The translations under genes were made by a program, and so were the position numbers. A DNA stretch of 64,000 bases from Rummeliibacillus sp044763875. Its GTDB lineage: Bacteria; Bacillota; Bacilli; Bacillales_A; Planococcaceae. Below the pieces are notes generated by a model. The model was not told the origin of the DNA. It searched no databases and was given only the letters and a program-made list of their open reading frames with translations. Shown here one piece after another: positions 44,563-53,987 of the stretch; the first letter of the stretch is position 1; each line of letters opens with the position of its first letter. Location of the stretch: NCBI RefSeq assembly GCF_044763875.1, contig NZ_JBIWGZ010000002.1:372001-436000 (forward strand), given 5' to 3'.

Positions 44563-45192
44563 TTGACAGTAAAATGGACTAACAAAGACTTTGAAGTCTT
44601 TACAACACCCGGACTTGAACAACGTATGTCAGCACTCATCAAGAATGTACGCCCTAAATTTGAAGAACTTGGAATAACGTTTAGTACATACTTCTCTTCG
44701 AAAATAGGGGAAGAGTTTTACCCACATGTAGCAAAACATGCAAGACGAAAAGTGAATCCACCTATCGATAGCTGGGTAGCATTTGCACCAAACAAACGTG
44801 GGTACAAGGCCCTTCCACACTTCGAAATCGGACTTTTTAAATCGCATATTTTTATCCTTCTTTGTGCCATTTATGAAGCACCTACAAAAAAGGAAATAGC
44901 TAACAATTTACTAAATAATGTGAATTCTTTCGATGAACTTCCTGAAACATTTTTTATTACAGGAGATCATTTTGATCCGAATGGCATTCCTCTCGTGGAT
45001 GCAATGAAAGACGGTTCACTCGAAAAACTTCTAACCCGTTTACGTGATGTGAAAAAAGGGGAATTCATGATTGGTCTACAATTGCCCAAGGAAAAAACAA
45101 TAAAACTTTCCGCAAAAGAATTTGACAGAATAGTTGTAGAAACCTTTGATGAATTGATCCCCATTTATAATATTATGGTAAACAAAAAATAA
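44563..45192 (+). CDS. yktB: YktB family protein (UPF0637/DUF1054)
   Basis: 209-residue protein with the UPF0637 signatures VKWTNKDFEVFTTPGLEQRM, RRKVNPPIDSWVAFAPNKRGYK and LPHFEIGLFKSHIFIL. Start is TTG after AAAAGGAGAG. Divergent from the YkzI-like gene and convergent with yktA. Function unknown; structures exist for family members but no activity is established to my knowledge. Confidence 0.9.
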   Translation: MTVKWTNKDFEVFTTPGLEQRMSALIKNVRPKFEELGITFSTYFSSKIGEEFYPHVAKHARRKVNPPIDSWVAFAPNKRGYKALPHFEIGLFKSHIFILLCAIYEAPTKKEIANNLLNNVNSFDELPETFFITGDHFDPNGIPLVDAMKDGSLEKLLTRLRDVKKGEFMIGLQLPKEKTIKLSAKEFDRIVVETFDELIPIYNIMVNKK

Positions 45193-45199
45193 TAGTGTA

Positions 45200-45246
45200 A
45201 AAGCAATCGGTTATTTCTCGACTATTGAGTAAACCGATTGCTTTTT
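45200..45246 (+). terminator. Terminator between yktB and yktA
   Basis: Stem AAGCAATCGGTT/AACCGATTGCTT with a 19-base loop and T5 tail; A-run on the other side makes it usable by convergent yktA. Confidence 0.8.
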
Positions 45247-45248
45247 AA

Positions 45249-45536
45249 TTATCTTCTGCGTTTGCTAATCCCTTTAATAATTGCGCCGTTTTGACTCGTT
45301 TTCGTCTGTTTTACAATATCGTAGCTGACGTAACCACTCTCTTCTTCAAATTCACGGAAAATAGTTTTCTCTTCTGCCATAGAAGGAACGATTTCTTTTA
45401 AACGGCGATACTTTGATAACACTTCTTCACGTTTTACGCCTTTTTCATATGCCTTTTCAATAGTTTGAAAAAATGCAATCACATCAATTATTTCATCTGT
45501 AGACCAATTAATTGAAAATGGATATGAGTATTCCAT
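45249..45536 (-). CDS. yktA: YktA family protein (UPF0223)
   Basis: 95-residue protein MEYSYPFSINWSTDEIIDVI with the UPF0223 core AYEKGVKREEVLSKYRRLKEIVPSMAEEK and a basic C-terminus. ATG after GTAGGG; seven upstream codons rejected. Function unknown. Convergent with yktB, the same pair as in B. subtilis. Confidence 0.9.
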   Translation of the reverse strand: MEYSYPFSINWSTDEIIDVIAFFQTIEKAYEKGVKREEVLSKYRRLKEIVPSMAEEKTIFREFEEESGYVSYDIVKQTKTSQNGAIIKGISKRRR

Positions 45537-45665
45537 ATGATTCCCTACCTTCATCATGGTATTATACCAAATTGTTTCACATTATTATTGTAAACTCTAC
45601 TGGAAATGGACTGCAACTTTTCTCGTCCTCTGTTAATAGTATATTCCCTGGGAAATGACTTTATT
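45537..45665. other. Gap between yktA and lrgB
   Basis: 129 bases holding the yktA upstream region; nothing else recognised, and no clear terminator for lrgB. Confidence 0.5.
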
Positions 45666-46343
45666 CTATAAAAATATTGTAACGAATATCGGTAACAAGA
45701 TCGCCCCTATAACTGCAGTCAATGTCATCGAAACCGAGCCCATAGATAATGTTCTTTCTCCATACTCAGTAAGTTTGCCTATCCCTATACCATGGGCACT
45801 ACTCCCCATTGAGACTCCTCTTGCGATTGCGGTGTCAATTTTGCAAATTTTGTAAAGGTTTGGTCCAATTATAGCACCAATCATTCCAGTAATAATGACA
45901 AACACTGCTGCTAATGTCGGATTACCACCTATTACATTACTAATCTGCATCGCGACAGGAGATGTTATTGATTTTGGAATTAATGTCCTCATATACTCAT
46001 TTTCTATACGAAATAAAACTGCAAGCGACAATACACTGCCAACACCTGCTATCATTGCAACTGCAATACCAGTAATAATTGCCTTATAATTTTTTTTGAT
46101 TAATTCTCTTTGTCTATATAATGGTAATGCTAGACTTACTACAGCGGGTCCAAGGAGCCGATCAATCCATTGACCTCCAACCATATACGTTTCATATGGT
46201 ATATGAAATATCAACAAAGCACCAACTATGATGATTGCGCTTGTAAATACAGGAAATAAAATTGGATGGTAAAAACGTTCATACACTTTTTTCATTATAA
46301 AAAATACAACTACAGTGGACACACAAATCATTATTGCAAGCAT
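45666..46343 (-). CDS. lrgB: LrgB/CidB family membrane protein
   Basis: 225-residue polytopic protein of the LrgB family, partner of LrgA/CidA. Motifs PVAMQISNVIGGNPTLAAVFVIITG and MGSSAHGIGIGKLTEYGE are characteristic. The pair modulates murein hydrolase activity and is related to pyruvate uptake (PftAB) in B. subtilis, so either role is possible. Starts one base after the lrgA stop, with ribosome site AAAGGGGGGG. Confidence 0.88.
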   Translation of the reverse strand: MLAIMICVSTVVVFFIMKKVYERFYHPILFPVFTSAIIIVGALLIFHIPYETYMVGGQWIDRLLGPAVVSLALPLYRQRELIKKNYKAIITGIAVAMIAGVGSVLSLAVLFRIENEYMRTLIPKSITSPVAMQISNVIGGNPTLAAVFVIITGMIGAIIGPNLYKICKIDTAIARGVSMGSSAHGIGIGKLTEYGERTLSMGSVSMTLTAVIGAILLPIFVTIFL

Positions 46344-46344
46344 A

Positions 46345-46788
46345 TTAAGCCCCCCCTTTTTGTTGGATATTTTCAAAGCAAGTTTCCTCGAGATTTTCCA
46401 TTTGAACTTCTTTTTGTTTTTCTAGATGAATTTCTACCATTTGCGTTGTTTTTCCAGAAGCAACTATTGAAACAATTGTACTTACTAAAATGATTCCGAT
46501 AATGGCCATTCCTTGCCATGATAGCAGTTCAGAATAATTAACGATTCCCACAGTTACTGGTATAAAGAATAATGTCATATAAGCAAGTAATATCTCTGCT
46601 CCACTTGCGATCCAACTTTCAGGAATAGTTTTTGTTATTAATAAAATAAATAAAATGACTAACCCAATGATACTTCCCGGGAATTGAATATGTAAAATTG
46701 CCATTAACCACTTTCCAATTTCGGATAATAAATATAAAACTGCTATTTGCCCTATTATTCTTAAAAACTTCAATCCATATTGTTGCAT
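46345..46788 (-). CDS. lrgA: LrgA/CidA holin-like membrane protein
   Basis: 147-residue protein with four spans starting MQQYGLKFLRIIGQIAVLYLLSEIG and the family motifs FPGSIIGL and LLAYMTLFFIPVTVGI. The last about 35 residues form a hydrophilic tail with a cysteine. It is first in the lrgA-lrgB operon. The upstream region contains the dyad TTGGAA-TT-TTCCAA (46828-46841) near a TATAAT. Confidence 0.88.
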   Translation of the reverse strand: MQQYGLKFLRIIGQIAVLYLLSEIGKWLMAILHIQFPGSIIGLVILFILLITKTIPESWIASGAEILLAYMTLFFIPVTVGIVNYSELLSWQGMAIIGIILVSTIVSIVASGKTTQMVEIHLEKQKEVQMENLEETCFENIQQKGGA

Positions 46789-46884
46789 AACAGACCCCCC
46801 CTTTATTTATTAATATATTATAATTTATTGGAATTTTCCAAATACATCTACTTCACGCTCGACAATTCACTTCGACACTTAATT

Positions 46885-46925
46885 AAAAAAGCTAGCTTTT
46901 GTAGAATATTCTACAAAAGCTAGCT
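46885..46925 (-). terminator. Terminator of the RND exporter gene
   Basis: A perfect 36-bp palindrome (46890-46925) with arms AGCTAGCTTTTGTAGAAT and its complement, followed on the minus strand by U6. It lies 21 bases after the RND stop. Confidence 0.9.
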
Positions 46926-46946
46926 AAGTACCTAGTAAATATTTAA

Positions 46947-49900
46947 TTAATCTTCTTTGTTTTCGTGGGCGCGGTCTTTTTTCAAGATTTTTGAAATTAG
47001 TTCATATACCAGTGGAACAATTAACAATGTTAAAATCGTTGAACTGATTAAACCACCTATTACAGTCACACCTACACCTTTTGAAATAAGGCCGCCACCT
47101 TCTGCACCCATCGCTAATGGAATTAATGCACAGATTGTTGCGATGGCTGTCATTAGGATTGGACGTAAACGAGTTGCACCCGCTTCAAGTATTGCTTCAC
47201 GCATTGTTTTACCAGCATGCTCCATATGAATGATGCGGTCTACTAATACAATGGCATTTGTTACCACGATTCCTATTAACATCAGTAACCCAATCATGGA
47301 TGATACACTGATTGTTTCCCCAGAAATCCACAATGCAACAAGTGCTCCGATAACAGTAAATGGTAATGAGAATAGGATAGCAAATGGAGCTAAACCTTCA
47401 CCAAATGTTACAACTAATGTAAAGTATACAATTGCAATAGCAGCAGCAATCGCTAACCCTAATTGGGTGAAGGCTTCTTTCATATCTGCTGTAACTCCGC
47501 CTGTATTAACTTCTACATTATTTGGTAAATCTAGTTTATCAATTGCTTTTTGAACTCCTGAAGATGCTTTTGTAATATCTTTTGATGTAACAGTTGCTGT
47601 GACACTAGCATAAATTTTACCTTTACTACGATTTACTTGTGTTGAAGTTGTACCTGTTTTAACATCAACAACATCTGAAACTTTTACTTTTTTACCTACA
47701 GGTGTATCAATCTCTTCATCTAGCACTTCTTGGAATTTATCTGGAGAAGCTGCCTCTTTATGAACATTGACATCAAGTTCTTTACCATTTCTTGTCACTG
47801 TTGTTAAAACTTCAGTTTGTGTATTTGGATTAATCGCCATCGCAATTTGTCCTGTTGTTAATCCTAAAGCTTTTGCTTTGTCTTGATCAATCACTAATGT
47901 TTTTTCGGTATAATTTTCCGCTAATGAAGATTTAACATCTTTTAAATTATCTTGATCTTTCATATTTTTTTCTATATCTTTTACCACTGGTCTGATATCT
48001 TCTACTGTGTTACCGTAGACTGAATATGAAAGCTCATTACTTGACCCTGAAGATGAGAAGTCTTGGCTTTTCCATGTACCTTTTTGATTAACATCTTGAA
48101 CTTCTTTAATAAGTTTTTCTTTTACATTACTAAAGTTTTTCGTATCAGTATCATAAATGACATAGACTAAAGCACCATTTGTTTGACCAGGCATCATTGG
48201 ATTAGATCCGCCGATAGATGATTGGACTGTCTTAACATCCTTTTTATCCATAATCATTTTTTCGATTACTTCTACATCATCAATCACTTTATCACGTGTT
48301 TCACCAGGTTCAGGTGTATAAGTTAGGTATACCATTTTTTGTTGATCATCTGGTAAGAAACTAAATCCAACTAATGGTGCTAAGAATAAGCTTGCTACAA
48401 GAATTACAATCGATCCTATAGAAGTTATTAATTTATGGTCTAATACCCATGATAGAATGCGTTTATAGCCTCTTGCTAATGCTCCATGCTCTTCTTTTTT
48501 AGTTTGTACTTTGCCATACAGTTCTTTTTTAAATAATGCATGTGCTAAGGCTGGAACAATTGTGATGGCAACTATTAGAGATGCGATTAATGCAAATGCC
48601 ATCGTTAAACCGAATGGTAAGAATAACTCTCCGACCATACCTCCAACTAATCCAAGTGGCAAGAACACGGCAATTGTTACCACTGTAGAAGATAAAATTG
48701 GTCTAAACATTTCAAGAGTAGCTTCACGAATTAAAGCTCTACCATGTAATTTCTCGCCTTCAAGGTAAATTCTTCGATAAATATTTTCAATAACAACAAT
48801 CGAGTCATCGATTACACGACCTATCGCTACTGTCATTGCACCTAATGTCATCATATTTAATGATATATCCATTTGTTTTAATGCAATTACTGCAATTAAT
48901 AACGACATCGGAATAGATACAACTGAAATAATTGTTGAACGGAAATTCCGCAAGAATAACATGATGATGATGAATGCAAAGATTGCACCGTATAACAATT
49001 TATCAAACATCGTATTCACTGAGTCTTGAATTGGTTGACCTTGGTCTAGTGTTACCTCAATGTCCATACCTTTGTTATCTTTTTCAAATTTCTTAGCTTC
49101 ATCTTTAACATCATTTACTACATTCACAGTATTTGAATCTTGGGATTTTACTACCTGTACAGATATTGCTGGTTTACCATTTGTACGGGAAACAGATTCA
49201 ACTTCACCAACTACTTTGATGGAAGCCAATTCACCTAATTTTACAAATGGGCTCGATTGTGGAGCTTGTAGCGCCGATTGTGCCCCTGCTACACCTTGAG
49301 ATGCTTGTGCCTGTGCAGCTTGCGCTTGTGCTTTTGCAGCTGCAGAATTTGCACTTAAGCTTTGCATTGTTACGGGAATTTCTAAGTTTTTCAAGTCTTT
49401 AATTGTTGTCATTTTACCATCAACAACAACTGATTGTTCTTCATCCTTGAATTGGAACATACCTAATGGAACTTTCGTATCCATTGCTTTTACATATTGC
49501 TTAATCGTATCTTCTGTTAAGCCATATTTCGCTAATTTCTTTTGGTCATAAGTTAGTTCAACTTTTTCTACTTGTTGACCAGTTACTGATACAGATCCAA
49601 CGCCATCAATACCTTCTAATTTAGGTACGAAATAGTTTTCAGTTGTTTTTGTTAAATCTGCAATAGATTGATCCTTATTTGCAACACTTAAAGCTACAAC
49701 TGGGAAAGCATTGATATTAACACGATCTACAGTTGGCTTTTGAGCAGTTTCTGGAAGATCTACTTTTTCTAGTACTTCCTTAATATTACTAACTGCTTCT
49801 TTCATGTCTGTACCATACTTAAACTCTATTTGTAGACTTGAAGCATTTTGATAGGAATTGGAATAAACAGCTGAAACACCCTTTAGATGATTCACTGCTT

Positions 49901-50108
49901 TTTCATATGGGATTGAAATATCGTCAGCTACCTGCTCTGGTGTTGCACCTGGATAAACTGTTGTTACCGTTGCAACTGGAATTGAAATATCAGGTAATGT
50001 TTCTAACTTCATCTTAAGTCCTGAATATACCCCGGCAACAGCGACTATAATCGATAGTAGCCATACTGCCAATTTATTTTTCAAAACAAATTTAATAAGC
50101 GAGTTCAT
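46947..50108 (-). CDS. RND family efflux transporter (SwrC/AcrB-like)
   Basis: 1053-residue proton-driven exporter of the AcrB/HAE type with 12 spans and two large extracytoplasmic loops. The TM4 proton relay IGRVIDDSIVVIENIYRR carries the Asp pair; ILMTAIATICALIPLAMG is the TM11 region. B. subtilis SwrC (surfactin resistance) is the closest type known to me in Gram-positives. No membrane-fusion partner gene is nearby. An Ala/Gln-rich low-complexity stretch (about residues 250-287) interrupts the first large loop. Divergent from a TetR gene with paired operators, so substrate-induced derepression is likely. Confidence 0.93.
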   Translation of the reverse strand: MNSLIKFVLKNKLAVWLLSIIVAVAGVYSGLKMKLETLPDISIPVATVTTVYPGATPEQVADDISIPYEKAVNHLKGVSAVYSNSYQNASSLQIEFKYGTDMKEAVSNIKEVLEKVDLPETAQKPTVDRVNINAFPVVALSVANKDQSIADLTKTTENYFVPKLEGIDGVGSVSVTGQQVEKVELTYDQKKLAKYGLTEDTIKQYVKAMDTKVPLGMFQFKDEEQSVVVDGKMTTIKDLKNLEIPVTMQSLSANSAAAKAQAQAAQAQASQGVAGAQSALQAPQSSPFVKLGELASIKVVGEVESVSRTNGKPAISVQVVKSQDSNTVNVVNDVKDEAKKFEKDNKGMDIEVTLDQGQPIQDSVNTMFDKLLYGAIFAFIIIMLFLRNFRSTIISVVSIPMSLLIAVIALKQMDISLNMMTLGAMTVAIGRVIDDSIVVIENIYRRIYLEGEKLHGRALIREATLEMFRPILSSTVVTIAVFLPLGLVGGMVGELFLPFGLTMAFALIASLIVAITIVPALAHALFKKELYGKVQTKKEEHGALARGYKRILSWVLDHKLITSIGSIVILVASLFLAPLVGFSFLPDDQQKMVYLTYTPEPGETRDKVIDDVEVIEKMIMDKKDVKTVQSSIGGSNPMMPGQTNGALVYVIYDTDTKNFSNVKEKLIKEVQDVNQKGTWKSQDFSSSGSSNELSYSVYGNTVEDIRPVVKDIEKNMKDQDNLKDVKSSLAENYTEKTLVIDQDKAKALGLTTGQIAMAINPNTQTEVLTTVTRNGKELDVNVHKEAASPDKFQEVLDEEIDTPVGKKVKVSDVVDVKTGTTSTQVNRSKGKIYASVTATVTSKDITKASSGVQKAIDKLDLPNNVEVNTGGVTADMKEAFTQLGLAIAAAIAIVYFTLVVTFGEGLAPFAILFSLPFTVIGALVALWISGETISVSSMIGLLMLIGIVVTNAIVLVDRIIHMEHAGKTMREAILEAGATRLRPILMTAIATICALIPLAMGAEGGGLISKGVGVTVIGGLISSTILTLLIVPLVYELISKILKKDRAHENKED

Positions 50109-50126
50109 TCATACACCGTCCTTTTT

Positions 50127-50170
50127 TGACTTAATGGTCACAATTCAATATAATAATGACTAGCTAGTCA
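50127..50170. promoter_or_regulatory. Paired TetR-type operators
   Basis: Two sites with the pattern TGAC-N6-GTCA, TGACTTAATGGTCA (50127-50140) and the perfect palindrome TGACTAGCTAGTCA (50157-50170), with start points 30 bp apart, in the tetR-RND intergenic region. The right site lies inside the spacer of the RND promoter. Confidence 0.65.
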
Positions 50171-50178
50171 AAAGTCAA
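50150..50178 (-). promoter_or_regulatory. Sigma-A promoter of the RND exporter
   Basis: Minus strand: TTGACT, 17-base spacer, TATTAT. The palindromic operator fills the spacer, so repressor binding would exclude polymerase. Confidence 0.75.
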
Positions 50179-50215
50179 ACCATAGAATAGGAAGAATTAT
50201 AGAAAGAGTGAAAAT

Positions 50216-51052
50216 ATGTCTAAACGTGATCTAATTATTGAAAAATCTATGGAGATCTTATCTGAGCGTACAATAGCCTCTACGTCTATCCAAGACATTA
50301 CAAACGCATGCGGCATATCAAAAGGAGCTTTTTATCTCTCTTTTAAATCAAAAGAGGAACTACTTATTGCAATTTTTGAGTATATCATCAAAGATATGAC
50401 ATCAAAGTTTCAAAACATATTAAGTTTACAAGTAGAGCCAAAAGAAAAACTAACACAATATTTTTTATCGGCTTTTGAGTTATTCGAAAAAAATTCACCT
50501 TTTATCTCAACTCATTTGCGCGAGATTGTTAGTATTGTGGATCATGATGTGACGGAAAAAATACAAAAACATTTCCAAGTTACTGACAATATGACTTTGT
50601 TGTTGCTTAGAGAGGTTTATAGTTCCCAAATTGAAGATAGCCAATATGATTTACTAATATGTATCAGAGGGATGATGAAAGGTTATGCGGAATTCATTGT
50701 AATCCAAAAACAGTCAATTGACTATTATGAATTAAGCAAACATTTGGTAAATTACATTGATGTACTTGTTAACGCTAAGTTAAAAACATTAATAACGAAA
50801 GAAATGTATGAACAAAAAACTCGCCACATCAGTCATATTCAAAAAAATGATATAATCGTTGAAATAGAAAATTGTAAAGCAGATTATGCAAACGATTCTT
50901 TTACAATAGATTCATTCGATTTAATCATTGAAGAATTACAAAGGGAACATCCTCGTAAAGCATTACTACTAGGTATGTCTTCCAATTTAATGACGAATAA
51001 CCATTTGAGATGGCTCTCTGTTTTACTAAAGCAATTTTGCAATGAAATGTAA
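50216..51052 (+). CDS. TetR family transcriptional regulator
   Basis: 278-residue regulator: N-terminal helix-turn-helix (about 5-50, DITNACGISKGAFYLSFKSKEELLIAIF) typical of TetR proteins, then a ligand-binding helical domain. It is about 80 residues longer than the usual 190-200; the C-terminal extra part (about 200-278) has no recognised domain. It probably represses the divergent RND gene and itself through the paired TGAC-N6-GTCA sites. Ribosome site AAGAGTG is modest. Confidence 0.88.
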   Translation: MSKRDLIIEKSMEILSERTIASTSIQDITNACGISKGAFYLSFKSKEELLIAIFEYIIKDMTSKFQNILSLQVEPKEKLTQYFLSAFELFEKNSPFISTHLREIVSIVDHDVTEKIQKHFQVTDNMTLLLLREVYSSQIEDSQYDLLICIRGMMKGYAEFIVIQKQSIDYYELSKHLVNYIDVLVNAKLKTLITKEMYEQKTRHISHIQKNDIIVEIENCKADYANDSFTIDSFDLIIEELQREHPRKALLLGMSSNLMTNNHLRWLSVLLKQFCNEM

Positions 51053-51090
51053 AAAAAGAGCAGCACAACAATTGTTGTGCTGCTTTTTTA
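51051..51090. terminator. Bidirectional terminator between tetR and qoxD
   Basis: Perfect palindromic stem AGCAGCACAACAATTGTTGTGCTGCT-type (read in two arms of 13) with A7 and T6 flanks, directly after the tetR stop and seven bases before the qoxD stop. Confidence 0.9.
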
Positions 51091-51097
51091 TGTGGTT

Positions 51098-51385
51098 CTA
51101 CATGTATCCCCAAACCATTGCAAGCAATGTACCGAATACAGTAATTAAACCAACAACTACTGAGTAAATAATTGTAATGTATAAAGCTTTCTTATCTTCT
51201 GATTCACCGATATGCATGAACAATACTAACTGTACAATTGCTTGTGCAGCAGCTGTTACAAGTAGAATTGTAATAGCAACACTGTTAGACATATCTTTAA
51301 ACATTATTACAGTCAATGCTAAGAGTGTTAAAACAAGAGAACCCACAAAGCCCATTACATGCTCTTTTGGAAATAGTTCTTTCAT
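51098..51385 (-). CDS. qoxD: Quinol oxidase aa3 subunit IV
   Basis: 95-residue three-span subunit (CyoD/COX4 family) starting MKELFPKEHVMGFVGSLVLT, with the motif QAIVQLVLFMHIGESED. Its start lies just after the qoxC stop (TAATAATG). Sixteen upstream codons that overlap qoxC are not used. Confidence 0.93.
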   Translation of the reverse strand: MKELFPKEHVMGFVGSLVLTLLALTVIMFKDMSNSVAITILLVTAAAQAIVQLVLFMHIGESEDKKALYITIIYSVVVGLITVFGTLLAMVWGYM

Positions 51386-51387
51386 TA

Positions 51388-51987
51388 TTACAACACTCCT
51401 TTCAAATAAACAAAGCTGAAGATGAAGATCCATACTACATCAAGGAAGTGCCAGTATAGAGAGAAGATAAATGCTTTATTTGCTGTTTTTGCATTTAATC
51501 CACGTTTTTTAACTTGCATTAAGATACTTGATCCCCATAATAGACCGAATGTTACATGGAGACCGTGAGTACCTAGTAAAGTCATCAAAATAGACAGGAA
51601 GGCACTTGTTTGAATTGTAGCACCATCATGAATATATGTTAAGAATTCATTAACTTCAACGCCTAGGAAGACTGCACCTAGAAGTAAAGTTAAGATGTAG
51701 AATACCATCATTGCTTTAGTACGTCCAATACGCATTGCGTGAACACCTAAACCAATTAAGAAACTACTAGTTAATAGAGCAAAAGTTTCTACCAATACTG
51801 GTGGCATTTCAAATAATTCTTTACCTATTGGACCTGAACCTGTGCGATCAACTAATGAAAAATACACACTAAATAATGTCGCAAAGAGGATTATTTCGGC
51901 ACCAAGGAAAACCCAGAAACCAAAGATCTTTAAATCATTTTCTTCTGTGCTGTACTCTAATGGAACTGATTTGTTTACTTTTGACAT
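51388..51987 (-). CDS. qoxC: Quinol oxidase aa3 subunit III
   Basis: 199-residue five-span subunit III with FGFWVFLGAEIILFATLFSVYF, GTHGLHVTFGLLWG and SLYWHFLDVVWIFIF. One-base overlap with qoxB (TAATG), so translationally coupled. Confidence 0.95.
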   Translation of the reverse strand: MSKVNKSVPLEYSTEENDLKIFGFWVFLGAEIILFATLFSVYFSLVDRTGSGPIGKELFEMPPVLVETFALLTSSFLIGLGVHAMRIGRTKAMMVFYILTLLLGAVFLGVEVNEFLTYIHDGATIQTSAFLSILMTLLGTHGLHVTFGLLWGSSILMQVKKRGLNAKTANKAFIFSLYWHFLDVVWIFIFSFVYLKGVL

Positions 51988-53930
51988 TATTTTTCACCTC
52001 TCAATCGACGTTCAGTTGCTTCGATTTCAGCCACTTCAATATAATGACCATCATCTTTTTCAAATGAACGATAAGCCATAAATCCTAATGTTAGAACACC
52101 AAATACGATTACTAGAGACCAAACACTAAATACGAAGAAGAATGAGAATAAGAACATTACACCAGCCATCCACATTGGAGCGCCACTGTTGTTAGGCATA
52201 TGAATACGTTCATATTTGCCTGCTGTAATATCTCTTCCTTCTTTTTTCGCATACCAGAATTCATCTAATTGATTGATTTTTGGTACGACAGCGAAATTGT
52301 ATTCTGGAACCGGACTATGTGTTGCCCATTCAAGAGAACGTGCATCCCATGGATCGCCATTTTCATCACGTGGACTATGACGGAAGCTGTAGTAAATGTT
52401 ATAGCAAATTAACATAAAGCCTACTGCCATTGCAATAGCACCAATGAACGATACCATACTTAATGGACCATAACCTGTGTCAGCTGAGTATGTGTACATA
52501 CGACGTGCATAGCCATCTAAACCTAAGATAAATAGTGGGAAGAAGGCTACATTAAAACCTACTACAATAGTCCAGAATGCTGATTTACCTAATTTTTCAT
52601 TCAAACGGAAACCAAAGATTTTTGGCCACCAGAAATGATAACCTGCTAATACCCCAAATACTGTACCTGGGATTAATACATAGTGGAAGTGAGCAACTAA
52701 GAACATTGTATTGTGATATTGATAGTCCGCACTTGACATAGCAAGCATTACCCCTGTAACCCCACCAATTGTGAAGATTGGAATAAATGCTAATGCCCAA
52801 AGCATTGGTGTTGTAAATGTAATTTTCCCGTGTCGCATTGTTAGCAACCAGTTAAATATTTTAACACCAGTTGGAACGGCTATAAGCATTGTTGTAATAG
52901 AGAAAATACTATTAACCATTACACCATGTCCCATAGTATAGAAATGGTGAACCCATACCATGAATGATAGTAATGAAATAACAACCATACTCATTACCAT
53001 TGATTTATAACCAAATAAGTTTTTGCGTGAGAATGTTGAGATAATCTCACTGTAAATACCAAATGCCGGTAAGATAACGATATAAACTTCAGGATGTCCC
53101 CAAACCCAGAACAAGTTAGCCCAAAGCATATCCATACCACCATCTGACATAGCAAAGAATTTAGTACCAAATTGACGGTCTAAAGTCATCAATGCAAGTG
53201 CTACAGTTAATACTGGGAATGCAAATGTAATAATAACATTTGTAATTAATGCTGACCAAGTGAACATTGGCATTTTCATTAATTTCATACCTGGTGCACG
53301 CATTTTCATGATTGTAGCAATGAAGTTAATACCAGTCATTAAAGTACCAAGACCTGCGATTTGTAAAGACCAAGCATAATAGTTATTACCAACGCCAGGG
53401 TTAAATTCAGTACCTGCTAATGGGAAATAAGATGTCCAACCTGCGTTTGGTGATCCCCCAATTATGAATGATACATTTAATAATCCACATCCAGCTGCGA
53501 ATAACCAGAAGCTAAGTGCATTTAATCTTGGGAATGCCACATCTCGTGCACCAATTTGAAGTGGTACAACGACATTCATTAAACCTATGATAAATGGCAT
53601 TGCCATGAATAGAATCATGACTAAACCATGTGTTGTGAAAATTTCATTATAATGCTCAGCGTTAAGCAATTTGTTTTCAGGAACTGATGTTTGTGCACGC
53701 ATTAATAATGCATCAATTCCACCTCTAAATAGCATAATCAATGCTACTAAGATATACATGACACCAATTTTTTTATGGTCAACAGTAGTAAGCCAGTTTT
53801 TGTAAAGCCATCCCCACTTTTTGAAGTAGGTCAAACCAACAACAATGGCAATAGCGCCAACAACGATACTAATTGCTGCACCCAAAATCATCGGCTCTTT
53901 CATCGGAGCGAGTAATTCGTCCATGTTCAT
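51987..53930 (-). CDS. qoxB: Quinol oxidase aa3 subunit I
   Basis: Catalytic subunit (647 residues) reducing oxygen with electrons from menaquinol. Heme and copper ligands are visible: TTHGLVMILF, WVWGHPEVYIVILP (CuB His-Tyr), VHHFYTMGHG (His pair) and FLVAHFHYVLIPG. An additional N-terminal span before TTVDHKK is typical of quinol oxidase subunit I. It differs clearly from the CtaD in this same window. Confidence 0.97.
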   Translation of the reverse strand: MNMDELLAPMKEPMILGAAISIVVGAIAIVVGLTYFKKWGWLYKNWLTTVDHKKIGVMYILVALIMLFRGGIDALLMRAQTSVPENKLLNAEHYNEIFTTHGLVMILFMAMPFIIGLMNVVVPLQIGARDVAFPRLNALSFWLFAAGCGLLNVSFIIGGSPNAGWTSYFPLAGTEFNPGVGNNYYAWSLQIAGLGTLMTGINFIATIMKMRAPGMKLMKMPMFTWSALITNVIITFAFPVLTVALALMTLDRQFGTKFFAMSDGGMDMLWANLFWVWGHPEVYIVILPAFGIYSEIISTFSRKNLFGYKSMVMSMVVISLLSFMVWVHHFYTMGHGVMVNSIFSITTMLIAVPTGVKIFNWLLTMRHGKITFTTPMLWALAFIPIFTIGGVTGVMLAMSSADYQYHNTMFLVAHFHYVLIPGTVFGVLAGYHFWWPKIFGFRLNEKLGKSAFWTIVVGFNVAFFPLFILGLDGYARRMYTYSADTGYGPLSMVSFIGAIAMAVGFMLICYNIYYSFRHSPRDENGDPWDARSLEWATHSPVPEYNFAVVPKINQLDEFWYAKKEGRDITAGKYERIHMPNNSGAPMWMAGVMFLFSFFFVFSVWSLVIVFGVLTLGFMAYRSFEKDDGHYIEVAEIEATERRLRGEK

Positions 53931-53987
53931 GTGTGTAACTCCTTTCTTGCCTCATTTCTATTTTTAAAAAATTGAAGCGATACCTTA

